DNA from: Streptococcus sp. 29896
GTDB taxonomy: Bacteria > Bacillota > Bacilli > Lactobacillales > Streptococcaceae
Assembly (NCBI RefSeq): GCF_032594915.1
Contig: NZ_CP118733.1
Location: 496,001 to 560,000 of the forward strand
Direction: 5' to 3'
Length of the DNA: 64,000 bases
Part shown: piece by piece, positions 45,706-55,341 of the stretch
How the letters are laid out: the number at the start of each line of letters is the position of its first letter
How positions within the stretch are numbered: the first letter of the stretch is position 1
Translations under genes and position numbers: made by a program
The notes under the pieces: generated by a model
What the model saw: only the letters and a program-made list of their open reading frames with translations
What the model was told of the DNA's origin: nothing
Database searches by the model: none

Positions 45706-46740
45706 ATGAAGACACTTGATTACATCGTCAAACTGACCAACACCCCGTCCCCGACAGGCTTTACGACGGACATTATGAACTACATCAAGGCAGAAGTGGA
45801 AGGATTCGGCTATGAGGTCGTCAAGACCGCCAAGGGAGGCGTTTTGGTGACAGTTCCGGGTGAAAATGACCAAGAGCACCGGATGCTGACTGCCCATCTG
45901 GACACTTTGGGGGCCATGGTGCGTGCAGTCAAGCCAGATGGCCGACTCAAAATGGATTTGGTGGGAGGATTTGGATACCCTTCTATTGAGGGAGAAAACT
46001 GCTTAATTCATTGTGCCAAGAATGGTAAGACCTTTACAGGTACGATTTTGATGCACCAAACTTCAGTCCATGTCTACCGAGATGCCAGCACCGCCGAGCG
46101 AAATCAAACCAACATGGAAATTCGTTTGGACGAAAAGGTGACCAGTGCAGATCAGACGCGGGCCTTGGGTATTGAAGTCGGAGACTTTATCTCCTTTGAT
46201 CCACGGACCATTGTGACAGAAACTGGCTTTATCAAGAGTCGTCATCTGGATGACAAGGTTTCTGCCGCTATCCTGCTTCATCTTTTGAAGGTTTACAAGG
46301 AAGAGGCAATCAAGCTTCCTTATACCACCCATTTCTATTTCTCCAATAATGAAGAGATTGGCTACGGTGCCAACTCTAGCATTCCTACTCAGGTGGTTGA
46401 GTATCTGGCGGTCGATATGGGGGCAATGGGAGATGATCAGCAAACTGACGAATACACGGTCTCTATCTGCGTCAAGGATGGGTCAGGACCTTATCATTAT
46501 GAATTCCGTCAACACTTGGTAGCCTTGGCTGAAAGAGATGGAATCCCGTATAAGCTGGACATTTATCCTTACTATGGCTCAGATGCTTCAGCAGCTATGC
46601 GAGCAGGAGCTGATGTCAAGCATGCGCTTCTAGGGGCTGGAATCGAGTCTAGCCATTCTTACGAGCGGACCCATCTTGATTCCGTGGAGGCAACTGAAAA
46701 GATGGTAGATGCGTATTTACGATCTGAATTGGTCAAGTAA
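45706..46740 (+). CDS. M42 family metallopeptidase (aminopeptidase)
   Basis: A 344-residue M42 aminopeptidase. The metal ligands are visible in TAHLDTLGAM (His, Asp), SRHLDDKVSA (bridging Asp), FSNNEEIGYG (catalytic and ligand Glu) and VDMGAMGDD; a late histidine lies in GIESSHSYERTH. Members form large tetrahedral dodecamers that trim peptides. The sequence differs from streptococcal PepA at the N terminus, so I do not use that symbol. AAGGAGG and an extended -10 (TGTTATAAT, 45674-45682) precede it. The next gene follows by 8 bp. Confidence 0.9.
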   Translation: MKTLDYIVKLTNTPSPTGFTTDIMNYIKAEVEGFGYEVVKTAKGGVLVTVPGENDQEHRMLTAHLDTLGAMVRAVKPDGRLKMDLVGGFGYPSIEGENCLIHCAKNGKTFTGTILMHQTSVHVYRDASTAERNQTNMEIRLDEKVTSADQTRALGIEVGDFISFDPRTIVTETGFIKSRHLDDKVSAAILLHLLKVYKEEAIKLPYTTHFYFSNNEEIGYGANSSIPTQVVEYLAVDMGAMGDDQQTDEYTVSICVKDGSGPYHYEFRQHLVALAERDGIPYKLDIYPYYGSDASAAMRAGADVKHALLGAGIESSHSYERTHLDSVEATEKMVDAYLRSELVK

Positions 46741-46748
46741 GGTTGGAT

Positions 46749-47504
46749 ATGAAAGAAGAACGCTTTTTAGAACTCTATAATGATCTAGACAAGGTTTTGC
46801 GCAAAGTTTGTAGTATTGCAGATGGAGATTATGCGGATGTTGGCTCCATGTTGGCCAAAGCCAAAGACTTAAGTCCAATTAATCCCGTTCAAGCCAATTG
46901 GGACAATCTCTATGTTGCCAGACAGCTCCGCAATCTCATGGTCCATGAAAAACGGACTGGTTTAAAAGAAGTAGCCCAACCTTCGCAAGAGTTGATTGCT
47001 GTCTTGGAAAAGGTCATTGCCCAGTATGAAACACCAGTTACTCTGGCGGACTATTTGGCGTCCAGCCAGAAGGCTCGTCCCATCAGTTTCTCAATAACAA
47101 CGCCCCTCTCACAGGCTTTGGAAGTGGTGGATCGAGAGCATTTTTCAAAATTCCCTCTTTTTTCACAGACAGGTTATCAGGGGCTCCTATCTGAAAATGG
47201 AATCAGCAATTGGTTGGCAAGGTCCATTCACGAGTCAACGAGTTTGAAAGAATTGGTACAAAAGACCCCCTTATCTAGAGTCTTGGCTTGTGAAGAAGCC
47301 AGTCTGCGTGTTCTGACCTTACCCGCAAGCTCCAGTCTGTTCCAATTAATTGAACAAGTGACAGCAGTTGGAGGTTCACGAAAAGCGGCAGTCCTGGTTT
47401 CTCGGCGCAAGGATGGGACTGTCCAAGAAGTAGAAGATTTAGTAGGCATTATCACTAGCCATGATTTGGCGGAGATTTATGCGACTATAGGTGAAAAACT
47501 TTAG
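46749..47504 (+). CDS. CBS-domain protein
   Basis: A 251-residue cytoplasmic protein. The N-terminal half (about residues 1-100) is a helical region of unknown type, and the C-terminal part carries a pair of CBS-like motifs (PISFSITTPLSQALEVVD; VEDLVGIITSHDLAEIYA) that commonly bind adenine nucleotides. No catalytic domain is attached. It is linked to the M42 peptidase gene upstream and comEB downstream with short spacers, so it probably belongs to one transcript. Confidence 0.75.
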   Translation: MKEERFLELYNDLDKVLRKVCSIADGDYADVGSMLAKAKDLSPINPVQANWDNLYVARQLRNLMVHEKRTGLKEVAQPSQELIAVLEKVIAQYETPVTLADYLASSQKARPISFSITTPLSQALEVVDREHFSKFPLFSQTGYQGLLSENGISNWLARSIHESTSLKELVQKTPLSRVLACEEASLRVLTLPASSSLFQLIEQVTAVGGSRKAAVLVSRRKDGTVQEVEDLVGIITSHDLAEIYATIGEKL

Positions 47505-47514
47505 GAGGTAAGTC

Positions 47515-47982
47515 ATGTCAACAAATCGTTTAGCCTGGGATGAATATTTTGCGGCACAGGCGCTCTTGATTGCCAATCGGGCGACTTGTAAACGTGCTAA
47601 AGTCGGTGCTGTCTTGGTCAAGGACAACAAGGTTGTGGCAACCGGCTATAATGGCTCGGTTTCAGGGACAGAGCATTGCTTGGATCAGGAATGCCTTATG
47701 ATTGATGGTCATTGTGCTAGGACCTTACATGCGGAAGTCAATGCCATCTTGCAGGGAGCAGAAAGGGGCATTCCACATGGTTTTACTGCCTATGTGACCC
47801 ATTTTCCCTGCCTTAATTGTTCTAAGCAATTGCTTCAGGTTGGTTGCCAACGTGTCGTCTATATAAACGAATACCGAATGGATGATTACGCCCAGTATCT
47901 TTACAAGGAAAAAGAGTGTGAGTTGGTTCATTTACCGTTGGAAACCGTTAAAAAAGCAATTCAAGATGCAGAATTTATATAA
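47515..47982 (+). CDS. comEB: deoxycytidylate deaminase (ComEB-like)
   Basis: A 155-residue zinc-dependent dCMP deaminase making dUMP. The catalytic HAEVNAIL and zinc-binding PCLNCSKQLLQVG motifs are present, and a histidine/cysteine-rich stretch (HCLDQECLMIDGHCART) supplies the second zinc or allosteric site. In Bacillus the homologue is comEB of the competence locus; here no competence gene is adjacent. The TTAGGAGG site is strong. A terminator overlaps its end. Confidence 0.92.
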   Translation: MSTNRLAWDEYFAAQALLIANRATCKRAKVGAVLVKDNKVVATGYNGSVSGTEHCLDQECLMIDGHCARTLHAEVNAILQGAERGIPHGFTAYVTHFPCLNCSKQLLQVGCQRVVYINEYRMDDYAQYLYKEKECELVHLPLETVKKAIQDAEFI

Positions 47983-48004
47983 AAAAAGCCCTATGGGCTT
48001 TTTT
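47982..48004. terminator. bidirectional terminator between comEB and the lysozyme gene
   Basis: AAAAAAGCCC pairs with GGGCTTTTTT around TAT. The two genes converge on it. Confidence 0.88.
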
Positions 48005-48021
48005 TATAGAGTCTAGTTCGA

Positions 48022-51000
48022 TTATCTTGTGAAGCGTCCAGAGTAGTCTAGGTTCAAATCGAAATTGGAATGAGTAGGTAGGAGTTTTGCTTTTGAGGTA
48101 AACTGCCAAGCTGCAGTCTGTGAATGCAGGCTCATTTGAATAGCAGTTTCTGGCGACATTCCATTGATATAGGGATACTGAGCGACCCAAAAATTCTCTG
48201 CTCCAAATAAGGAAGTGTCAATAGGACCCACAATTCCAAGTGAGTTTTTATCTAACCAACTTGCCCCTGTGTAATGAATGGTATTGGTAAAGCCAAGCTC
48301 TCTCATTCTCTTTTCCCATTCCTTCATATTGGAATTGATATTTGCACGAGTCTTGTATTCTTCAATATCATTGACCATCAGGGTTGTGTTTGGCAAACCG
48401 AGTCTTCGAGCTTCTTCAACAAAATAAGTTGCTTCAGTGCGAGCATCGCTTGCTGAAGTGAAGTGAGAATAGTGGTAAACTGAAACTTTCAGTCCAGCAG
48501 CTAATGCATTTGAGACCTGAGATTGGGCAAATGGATTTTTATAACTGGTTCCTTCTGTCAATTTCACAACAACCCCAGCGACTCCATTTGCAGAGAGTTT
48601 CTGATAGTCTGCTACAGATAAGTAATTATTGTGACTGCTTACATCGATGAAAATCCGTGACGGTTGCTGCTTGTAGTTTAATTCGATACTAGTAGCACCA
48701 ACAAAGGTTCGCTGATTAATAGTATCTGTCAGATAAACATGGGCATGATAGTTACCAGCAGAGTGCTTGTGCTGGCTTGCTCGGACAGTTACTAGATAGG
48801 TTCCATCACTTTGAAGGCTTGCTTCGTACCATTGGATATCGTCCTGGCCACCTATACCAGACCAAACAGGAACTTGAACTTTTTTCAAACCGTTGGCAAT
48901 TGTGATATTGGATACGATGACATCAAACTGTCCTCTTTCGTGATTGAGGTTTGCAATTTCTACGGATGCAGCTGTTTTAATAGCTGGTAGTTTGACAGTT
49001 GTTGACTGGCTACCAATGAATTCCATCTTGCCTTGACTATTCTTCACATAAGCGTGAATGATGTACTTGCCATCTTCAGACTTGTGTTGGCTAGGTGAAA
49101 TGGTGACAGAATAGCTGCCGTCAGTTGCCTTGGTGGCTTGATGCCAAACGATATCGTCCTGGCCATTGGCATCCGTCCAGGTTGGAATGAATACCGACTG
49201 AATGCCGTTTGGCGTGACTAGATTGTTGATTTGTACCTTGAAGGCACCAGTTGTTGGATCAAGACTTGAAACAGCAATGGTTCCTTTAGCAGATTGCTTT
49301 TCAAGGACGGTCTTAGTTTCACCGACATATACCAGATTACCTGTCTGAGGGACCACATAAACATGGGCATGATAGTTACCAAGGGAGTTCTTGTGGTTTT
49401 TGGCTTGAACCGTTACGCGGTAGGTGCCATTTCCTTGATCTGTGACTGGGTACCAAATGATGTCATCTTGGCCATTTTCAGCAGACCAGACAGGCACTCG
49501 AATGGTCTTGATTCCATTCGGACTCACGACATTTTTTACAACCACATCAAATTGAGCCTTGGTTTGGTCCAGATTTTCAATGGATACACTAGCGCTTGGC
49601 TTTGGTCGGTTGATGGTCGCAGTTTGGCTACCAATGAATTCCATCTTGCCTTGGCTATTCTTCACATAAGCGTGAATGATGTACTTGCCATCTTCAGACT
49701 TGTGTTGGCTAGGTGAAATGGTGACAGAATAGCTGCCGTCAGTTGCCTTGGTGGCTTGATGCCAAACGATATCGTCCTGGCCATTGGCATCCGTCCAGGT
49801 TGGAATGAATACCGACTGAATGCCGTTTGGTGTGACTAGATTGTTAATTTGTACCTTGAAGGCACCAGTTGTTGGATCAAGACTTGAAACAGCAATGGTT
49901 CCTTTAGCAGATTGCTTTTCAAGGACGGTCTTAGTTTCACCGACATATACCAGATTACCTGTCTGAGGGACCACATAAACATGGGCATGATAGGTACCAA
50001 GGGAGTTCTTGTGGTTTTTGGCTTGAACCGTTACGCGGTAGGTGCCATTTCCTTGATCTGTGACTGGGTACCAAATGATGTCATCTTGGCCATTTTCAGC
50101 AGACCAGACAGGCACTCGAATGGTCTTGATTCCATTCGGACTCACGACATTTTTTACAACCACATCAAATTGAGCCTTGGTTTGGTCAAGATTTTCAATG
50201 GATACACTAGCGCTTGGCTTTGGTCGGTTGATGGTCGCAGTTTGGCTACCAATGAATTCCATCTTGCCTTGGCTATTCTTCACATAAGCGTGAATGATGT
50301 ACTTGCCATCTTCAGACTTGTGTTGGCTAGGTGAAATGGCGACAGAATAGCTACCATCAGTTGCCTTGGTGGCTTGATACCAAACGATATCGTCCTGGCC
50401 ATTGGCATCTGTCCAGGTTGGAATGAATACCGACTGAATGCCGTTTGGTGTGACTAGATTGTTGATTTGTACCTTGAAGGCACCAGTTGTTGGATCAGGA
50501 CTTGAAACTGCAATGGTTCCTTTAGCAGATTGCTTTTCAAGGACGGTCTTAGTTTCACCGACATATACCAGATTACCTGTCTGAGGGACCACATAAACAT
50601 GGGCAAGATAGGTACCAAGGGAGTTCTTGTGGTTTTTGGCTTGAACCGTTACGCGGTAGGTGCCATTTCCCTGATCTGTTACTGGGTACCAAATGATGTC
50701 ATCTTGGCCATTTTCAGCAGACCAGACAGGCACTCGAATGGTCTTGATCCCGTTCGGACTCACGACATTTTTTACAACCACATCAAATTGAGCCTTGGTT
50801 TGGTCAAGATTTTCAATGGATACACTAGCGCTTGGCTTTGCAGCTGACGTGCTTGTTGCGGTTGAACTGGTGACACGAGCTTGAGCAGCAGTGCGAAGTT
50901 GACTTGTACTAGTTGCAGTTGATGAACTTTTGCCGTCGGTGACGGCAGTTGCAGTTGACTTGCTAACACTTGCCACTGTTGTACTCGAAGATGGAGTCGT

Positions 51001-51504
51001 TGCATTTGTTATTGCAGCGGTTTGAGAAGCTGTTGTCGTAGAAGTGTTAGTTCCCGTTGAAGGATCGGCTGTAGTTTCAGTACTTGTTGCTTCAGAGCTA
51101 GCAAGTGGTTGGTTCAATTGAATTGAAATGGCAGCTGGTTGGAAGGAAAGTGTCTGTCCTTGCTGGTCAGTTGCAGTTGCATAAAGTAGCCATTCGCTCG
51201 CTGTCAATTTGCTGGTGCTGACTTGTGCGATATACAAACCACTGACATCTAAGCTAAAGCTGACAGGGATTGACTGACCATCCGTTGACACCAAGCGTGT
51301 TGCAAGGTTGGTCAAGCTGCCATCACTAGGTCCTGATAAGCTCAATTGAACAGTGTCTGCTGTTTGTTGGCTCGAAACAGTTACAGAAATGGCTGCATTT
51401 TCAACAGACTGAAGTGTTTGACTGGTCTGATCAGCTGCAACGAGTGGACTCGTAAAAAGGGCTAGTGAGCTACTAGCGAGGAAAATAGCGTTTTTTACTT
51501 TCAT
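48022..51504 (-). CDS. secreted GH25 lysozyme with Bsp-like repeats
   Basis: A 1160-residue secreted protein. The signal peptide is about residues 1-24 (IFLASSSLALFTSPLVAA). It is followed by one diverged Bsp-like domain, a Ser/Thr-rich linker (about 130-222), three nearly identical 206-residue blocks (223-840), each of two GBS Bsp-like domains, one more Bsp-like domain (about 845-945), and a C-terminal GH25 muramidase (about 950-1160). Catalytic acids are in IFIDVSSHN and NDIEEYK. It presumably hydrolyses peptidoglycan, with the repeats binding the wall or shaping the cell. There is no LPXTG or choline-binding motif, so attachment must be non-covalent. The -10 (TATAAT, 51534-51539) and GGGGAG site are clear. 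Confidence 0.92.
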   Translation of the reverse strand: MKVKNAIFLASSSLALFTSPLVAADQTSQTLQSVENAAISVTVSSQQTADTVQLSLSGPSDGSLTNLATRLVSTDGQSIPVSFSLDVSGLYIAQVSTSKLTASEWLLYATATDQQGQTLSFQPAAISIQLNQPLASSEATSTETTADPSTGTNTSTTTASQTAAITNATTPSSSTTVASVSKSTATAVTDGKSSSTATSTSQLRTAAQARVTSSTATSTSAAKPSASVSIENLDQTKAQFDVVVKNVVSPNGIKTIRVPVWSAENGQDDIIWYPVTDQGNGTYRVTVQAKNHKNSLGTYLAHVYVVPQTGNLVYVGETKTVLEKQSAKGTIAVSSPDPTTGAFKVQINNLVTPNGIQSVFIPTWTDANGQDDIVWYQATKATDGSYSVAISPSQHKSEDGKYIIHAYVKNSQGKMEFIGSQTATINRPKPSASVSIENLDQTKAQFDVVVKNVVSPNGIKTIRVPVWSAENGQDDIIWYPVTDQGNGTYRVTVQAKNHKNSLGTYHAHVYVVPQTGNLVYVGETKTVLEKQSAKGTIAVSSLDPTTGAFKVQINNLVTPNGIQSVFIPTWTDANGQDDIVWHQATKATDGSYSVTISPSQHKSEDGKYIIHAYVKNSQGKMEFIGSQTATINRPKPSASVSIENLDQTKAQFDVVVKNVVSPNGIKTIRVPVWSAENGQDDIIWYPVTDQGNGTYRVTVQAKNHKNSLGNYHAHVYVVPQTGNLVYVGETKTVLEKQSAKGTIAVSSLDPTTGAFKVQINNLVTPNGIQSVFIPTWTDANGQDDIVWHQATKATDGSYSVTISPSQHKSEDGKYIIHAYVKNSQGKMEFIGSQSTTVKLPAIKTAASVEIANLNHERGQFDVIVSNITIANGLKKVQVPVWSGIGGQDDIQWYEASLQSDGTYLVTVRASQHKHSAGNYHAHVYLTDTINQRTFVGATSIELNYKQQPSRIFIDVSSHNNYLSVADYQKLSANGVAGVVVKLTEGTSYKNPFAQSQVSNALAAGLKVSVYHYSHFTSASDARTEATYFVEEARRLGLPNTTLMVNDIEEYKTRANINSNMKEWEKRMRELGFTNTIHYTGASWLDKNSLGIVGPIDTSLFGAENFWVAQYPYINGMSPETAIQMSLHSQTAAWQFTSKAKLLPTHSNFDLNLDYSGRFTR
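48983..50836 (-). repeat. three tandem 618-bp coding repeats in the lysozyme gene
   Basis: Blocks at about 50219-50836, 49601-50218 and 48983-49600 are spaced exactly 618 bp and differ by only a handful of bases (for example SSPDP versus SSLDP, YLAH versus YHAH, VWYQ versus VWHQ). Each encodes two Bsp-like domains of about 103 residues beginning KPSASVSIENLDQ and KGTIAVSS. Confidence 0.92.
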
Positions 51505-51626
51505 AACACTCCCCTAAAAAATGTATTGAAACCATTATAATAGAAAATAGGCTTTTTTTCTAGGAATATTATAAGTTTTTTTAAAATATCTTCGCTAAAT
51601 GCATAGTAGGAATGAAAGGAGTATGC

Positions 51627-51632
51627 TATACT
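51627..51632 (+). promoter_or_regulatory. metK leader promoter (extended -10)
   Basis: TGCTATACT (TG at 51624-51625, hexamer 51627-51632) predicts transcription start near 51640, just before the GTCCCGAAAAGG stretch and some 460 bases upstream of metK. Confidence 0.6.
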
Positions 51633-51644
51633 AGAAGAGTTATT

Positions 51645-52098
51645 AAGTCCCGAAAAGGTAGTTTATAGACTAGTTAATATTTGCAGAAATACTTGAAACA
51701 CAATTAAAGAAGCTGGTAACATCGTAGTAAGTGTAAAAACTTTACCACACTTCAGTAACCATTTTCTTTAAATAAGGCTAATTTCATACAGTCTGGTATT
51801 GTCTTTCTCGTTGAGTATCTGGAAATTTTCCTTTATTCAAGACAGGAGTCTTTCGCAAATAGGATTTTCCTTTGCTTAAGACAGGAGTCTTTCGCAAATA
51901 GGATTTCCCTTTGCTCAAGACAGGAGTCTTTCGCAAATAGGATTTTCCTTTGCTCAAGACAGGAGTCTTTCGCAAATAGGATTTCCCTTTGCTCAAGACA
52001 GGAGTCTTTCGCAAAGAACTAGTCTTTGACTAGTTCTTTGTAACCTTAGTAACCCGCTAGGTTTCTAGCATATATTCTATTTTAAGGGGGACATTTTT
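51645..52098 (+). promoter_or_regulatory. candidate SMK-box (SAM-III) riboswitch of metK, split by a long insertion
   Basis: The 5' element AAGTCCCGAAAAGG (51645-51658) and 3' elements CTTTGTAACC (52036-52045) and GGGGGAC (52086-52092, the metK ribosome site) match the SMK core GUUCCCGAAAGG...CUUGUAACC...GGGGGA. GTCCC can pair with GGGAC (helix 1). AGACTAGTT (51667-51675) pairs with AACTAGTCT (52017-52025), closing the two halves together. About 340 nt lie between them, including the 39-bp repeats. With SAM bound, GTAACC would sequester the Shine-Dalgarno site. Identification is from memory of the motif, and the split form is inference. Confidence 0.55.
51838..52011. repeat. minisatellite of five 39-bp direct repeats
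   Basis: GACAGGAGTCTTTCGCAAAT recurs at 51841, 51880, 51919, 51958 and 51997, exactly 39 bp apart, with the intervening part (AGGATTTTCCTTTGCTCAA) varying at one or two bases. Because 39 is a multiple of three, an open frame persists on the minus strand, but it has no other coding signs. The copies are contiguous, without spacers. Confidence 0.92.
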
Positions 52099-53292
52099 AT
52101 GTCAGAACGTAAGTTGTTTACGTCTGAATCTGTTTCGGAGGGTCATCCGGATAAGATTGCAGACCAGATTTCAGATGCTATTTTGGACGCTATTTTAGCA
52201 GAGGATCCAGATGCGCACGTAGCGGCAGAGACGGCTGTTTATACAGGTAGTGTTCATGTCTTTGGAGAGATTTCGACCACTGCCTATGTGGATATTAACC
52301 GTGTGGTACGTGATACGATTGCGGAGATCGGCTATACAAAAGGTGAGTATGGTTTTTCAGCTGAGTCGGTTGGGGTTCATCCGTCACTTGTAGAGCAATC
52401 GCCAGATATTGCTCAAGGCGTCAATGAAGCTTTGGAAACTCGTCAAGATGCTAGTCAAGACCCATTGGATTTGATTGGTGCAGGTGACCAGGGGCTCATG
52501 TTTGGTTTTGCAGTAGATGAAACGCCTGAACTTATGCCGTTGCCAATTTCACTTAGTCACAAATTGGTGCGTCGTTTGGCCGAGTTGAGAAAATCTGGTG
52601 AAATTGCTTATCTCCGTCCAGATGCTAAGTCACAGGTAACAGTTGAATACGATGAAGACAATCAACCTGTTCGTGTGGATACAGTTGTTATTTCGACTCA
52701 GCATGATCCAGAAGTTAGCCAGGAGCAAATTCGTCAGGATGTCATTGAACGTGTGATCAAGGAAATCATTCCAGCTCATTATCTGGATGATCAAACCAAC
52801 TACTTTATCAACCCAACTGGTCGCTTTGTTATTGGTGGACCTCAAGGGGACTCTGGTTTGACAGGTCGTAAGATCATCGTTGATACCTATGGTGGTTATT
52901 CTCGTCATGGTGGCGGTGCCTTCTCTGGTAAGGATGCGACCAAAGTGGACCGTTCTGCATCTTATGCGGCACGCTACATCGCAAAAAATATCGTCGCAGC
53001 TGGTTTGGCTAAAAAGGCGGAAGTTCAATTGGCTTACGCTATCGGTGTTGCTCATCCAGTTTCAGTTCGTATTGATACATTTGGTACAAGTACAGTGGCT
53101 GAGAGCAAATTAGAAGCAGCTGTTCGTCAGATTTTCGATTTGCGCCCAGCTGGTATTATTCAAATGTTGGACCTCAAACGTCCGATTTACAAGCAAACTG
53201 CAGCCTATGGACACATGGGACGTACCGATATTGATTTGCCATGGGAGAAATTGGACAAGGTGGATCAATTGCTAGCAGCCATTCAGGCTTAA
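52099..53292 (+). CDS. metK: S-adenosylmethionine synthetase
   Basis: A 397-residue enzyme making SAM from methionine and ATP. Motifs are [32 protein letters not shown], the P-loop-like GGGAFSGKD and [14 protein letters not shown]. The full-length fold is intact. Expression is probably controlled at translation by the leader described at 51645-52098, whose GGGGGA ribosome site lies seven bases before the ATG. Confidence 0.97.
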   Translation: MSERKLFTSESVSEGHPDKIADQISDAILDAILAEDPDAHVAAETAVYTGSVHVFGEISTTAYVDINRVVRDTIAEIGYTKGEYGFSAESVGVHPSLVEQSPDIAQGVNEALETRQDASQDPLDLIGAGDQGLMFGFAVDETPELMPLPISLSHKLVRRLAELRKSGEIAYLRPDAKSQVTVEYDEDNQPVRVDTVVISTQHDPEVSQEQIRQDVIERVIKEIIPAHYLDDQTNYFINPTGRFVIGGPQGDSGLTGRKIIVDTYGGYSRHGGGAFSGKDATKVDRSASYAARYIAKNIVAAGLAKKAEVQLAYAIGVAHPVSVRIDTFGTSTVAESKLEAAVRQIFDLRPAGIIQMLDLKRPIYKQTAAYGHMGRTDIDLPWEKLDKVDQLLAAIQA

Positions 53293-53317
53293 GAGATAGG
53301 GCAGTAGGAGTGAAAAG

Positions 53318-53923
53318 ATGAAGGCCTTGATAGTATTTGCACATCCGCGAAAAGAAAGCTTCACTCATTCCTTGGTGAAACGAGTTGAAGGGGCTTTGAG
53401 AAAAGGTGGAGCAGAAGTGACTGTTCGCGACTTATATGCTTTGGAGTTTAATCCCATTTTGATGGGACCAGATACCATCCATATCGAAGAAGGACGCTTT
53501 GTTCGACAGTCAGATACCTACCCAGCAGACGTCCAGATTGAAATGGACTTGATTGAAGAAAGCGATCTGCTGATCTATATTTTCCCATCATGGTGGAATG
53601 GCATGCCAGCTATTATGAAAGGCTACATTGATCGTGTCTTTCAACACGGCTTTGCTTATAGCTTTGAATCGGATGAACCCCGCAAACGCTTTGCCCAGAA
53701 AAAGGCCCTCTTTTTCACACCGACAGGTCAACCTCAAAATGAAGATGGCAGTTTGACGCCTATTGATCAAGCCATGAGGACCTTGACATCCGATTGGCTA
53801 TTTAATAGTAATGACTGTCAGGTTTTGGACCATATCTTCTATGGTCGGGTTCCTTATTTGGAGCGTGACCAACTGGAAACCTATCTTCAGCATGCTGAAA
53901 AAGTGATTAAATCCATCATATAA
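53318..53923 (+). CDS. NAD(P)H-dependent flavodoxin-like quinone reductase
   Basis: A 201-residue flavodoxin-fold oxidoreductase of the NQO/MdaB group, with LIVFAHPRKESFTHSLV (FMN/FAD phosphate loop) and FPSWWNGMPAIMKGYIDRVF. Such enzymes reduce quinones or nitro compounds by two-electron transfer. It starts 25 bp after metK without an intervening terminator, so read-through from metK is likely. The physiological acceptor is unknown. Confidence 0.88.
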   Translation: MKALIVFAHPRKESFTHSLVKRVEGALRKGGAEVTVRDLYALEFNPILMGPDTIHIEEGRFVRQSDTYPADVQIEMDLIEESDLLIYIFPSWWNGMPAIMKGYIDRVFQHGFAYSFESDEPRKRFAQKKALFFTPTGQPQNEDGSLTPIDQAMRTLTSDWLFNSNDCQVLDHIFYGRVPYLERDQLETYLQHAEKVIKSII

Positions 53924-53927
53924 AAAG

Positions 53928-53955
53928 AAAAAGGCAATGGAAACGTTGCCTTTTT
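53928..53955 (+). terminator. terminator after the quinone reductase gene
   Basis: AAAAAGGCAA pairs with TTGCCTTTTT around an 8-nt loop. Confidence 0.88.
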
Positions 53956-54041
53956 ATGCATTAACCTAGCTTAATCAGTTTTATTATGATAAAATGAAAT
54001 GTATGCCCTTTTGGGCAAAAACAGGAAAGTGATTCGAAAGT

Positions 54042-55301
54042 ATGAGAAAGATTGTTATCAATGGTGGTCGTACCTTAAAAGGAAATGTAACGGTGAGTGG
54101 AGCTAAAAACTCAGTTGTTGCCTTGATTCCAGCCATTATTCTAGCAGATGGTATTGTCACTCTAGATGGTGTTCCGGCTATCTCGGATGTGGATAGTTTG
54201 ATTGATATTATGGAAACCATGGGGGCAAGTGTCAAGCGTGATGGTGAAACTCTTGAAATCGATCCTCGTGGTGTGAAAGACATGCCTATGCCTTTCGGTA
54301 AAATCAATAGCCTACGCGCTTCCTATTATTTCTACGGTTCGCTCTTAGGTCGTTATGGTCAAGCCGTTGTCGGCTTGCCAGGAGGATGTGATCTCGGCCC
54401 TCGTCCGATTGATTTGCATTTGAAAGCCTTCGAAGCCATGGGAGCAGAGGTAACCTATGAAGGCACTAATATGCGCCTCTCGACCAACGGTAGTCGTATT
54501 CATGGAGCCCATATCTTCATGGATGTTGTCAGTGTTGGAGCAACTATAAATACGATTTTGGCAGCTGTAAAAGCAGAAGGCCGTACGGTCATTGAAAATG
54601 CTGCGCGTGAGCCAGAAATCATTGATGTGGCAACTCTTTTGAATAACATGGGAGCTCATATTCGTGGTGCTGGTACAGATGTGATTACCATCGAAGGTGT
54701 GGATAGTCTTCATGGTACTCGCCATCAGGTAATTCCAGACCGGATTGAAGCAGGAACCTATATTGCCTTGGCTGCCGCTGTCGGAGAAGGCATCCAGATT
54801 GACAATGTGCTTTACGAACACTTGGAAAGCTTTATTGCCAAGTTGGAAGCGATGGGTGTACGGATGACGATTTCTGAAGATAGTATCTTTGTTGAAAAAC
54901 AAGAGAAACTGAAAGCTGTTAGCGTGAAAACTGCACCATACCCTGGTTTTGCGACAGACCTACAACAGCCTCTGACGCCGCTTCTTTTGAAAGCAGAGGG
55001 CAGTGGCAGTATTACAGATACCATTTATGAAAAACGGGTTGGTCACGTGCAAGAGTTGGCACGGATGGGAGCAGATATCCGTACACGCAGCAACCATATT
55101 GCCTATCAAGGCCCAAACCAACTGAAGGGAGCATCTGTGAAGGCAACTGATTTGCGTGCTGGTGCTGCTATGGTCATTGCTGGCTTGATGGCTGAAGGTC
55201 AAACAGAGATCACCAATATCGAATTTATCCTGCGTGGGTATTCAAACATTATTGAAAAATTACAAGACTTAGGTGCGGATATCCAGTTGATTGAAGACTA
55301 A
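54042..55301 (+). CDS. murA: UDP-N-acetylglucosamine 1-carboxyvinyltransferase
   Basis: A 419-residue enzyme for the first committed step of peptidoglycan synthesis, transferring enolpyruvate to UDP-GlcNAc. The N-terminal lysine/asparagine pair is in [14 protein letters not shown], and the fosfomycin-target loop cysteine appears in [35 protein letters not shown] is near the C terminus. Low-GC Gram-positives carry two MurA paralogues; which this one is cannot be told without comparison. Confidence 0.95.
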   Translation: MRKIVINGGRTLKGNVTVSGAKNSVVALIPAIILADGIVTLDGVPAISDVDSLIDIMETMGASVKRDGETLEIDPRGVKDMPMPFGKINSLRASYYFYGSLLGRYGQAVVGLPGGCDLGPRPIDLHLKAFEAMGAEVTYEGTNMRLSTNGSRIHGAHIFMDVVSVGATINTILAAVKAEGRTVIENAAREPEIIDVATLLNNMGAHIRGAGTDVITIEGVDSLHGTRHQVIPDRIEAGTYIALAAAVGEGIQIDNVLYEHLESFIAKLEAMGVRMTISEDSIFVEKQEKLKAVSVKTAPYPGFATDLQQPLTPLLLKAEGSGSITDTIYEKRVGHVQELARMGADIRTRSNHIAYQGPNQLKGASVKATDLRAGAAMVIAGLMAEGQTEITNIEFILRGYSNIIEKLQDLGADIQLIED

Positions 55302-55317
55302 GTCAGGCAAAAAAAAT

Positions 55318-55341
55318 GAGGCTGGACTCTGGTCCAGCCTC
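55318..55341 (-). terminator. hairpin after murA whose T tract is on the antisense side
   Basis: GAGGCTGGAC pairs with GTCCAGCCTC around TCTG. It is preceded by eight A residues and has no T tract in the murA direction. As a rho-independent terminator it would work only on the minus strand. Confidence 0.55.

Noticed and set aside
49294..50847. Three similar plus-strand ORFs (140, 140 and 105 residues) in the lysozyme gene
   Set aside because: They recur only because the 618-bp coding repeats recur on the other strand. They are antisense shadows.
51838..52011. Direct repeats considered as a CRISPR array
   Set aside because: The 39-bp units are contiguous, without unique spacers, and there are no cas genes.
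51784..52014. 76-residue minus-strand ORF made of RKTPVLSKGKSYL repeats
   Set aside because: It is open only because the 39-bp minisatellite is a multiple of three. It has no ribosome site and lies within the metK leader.
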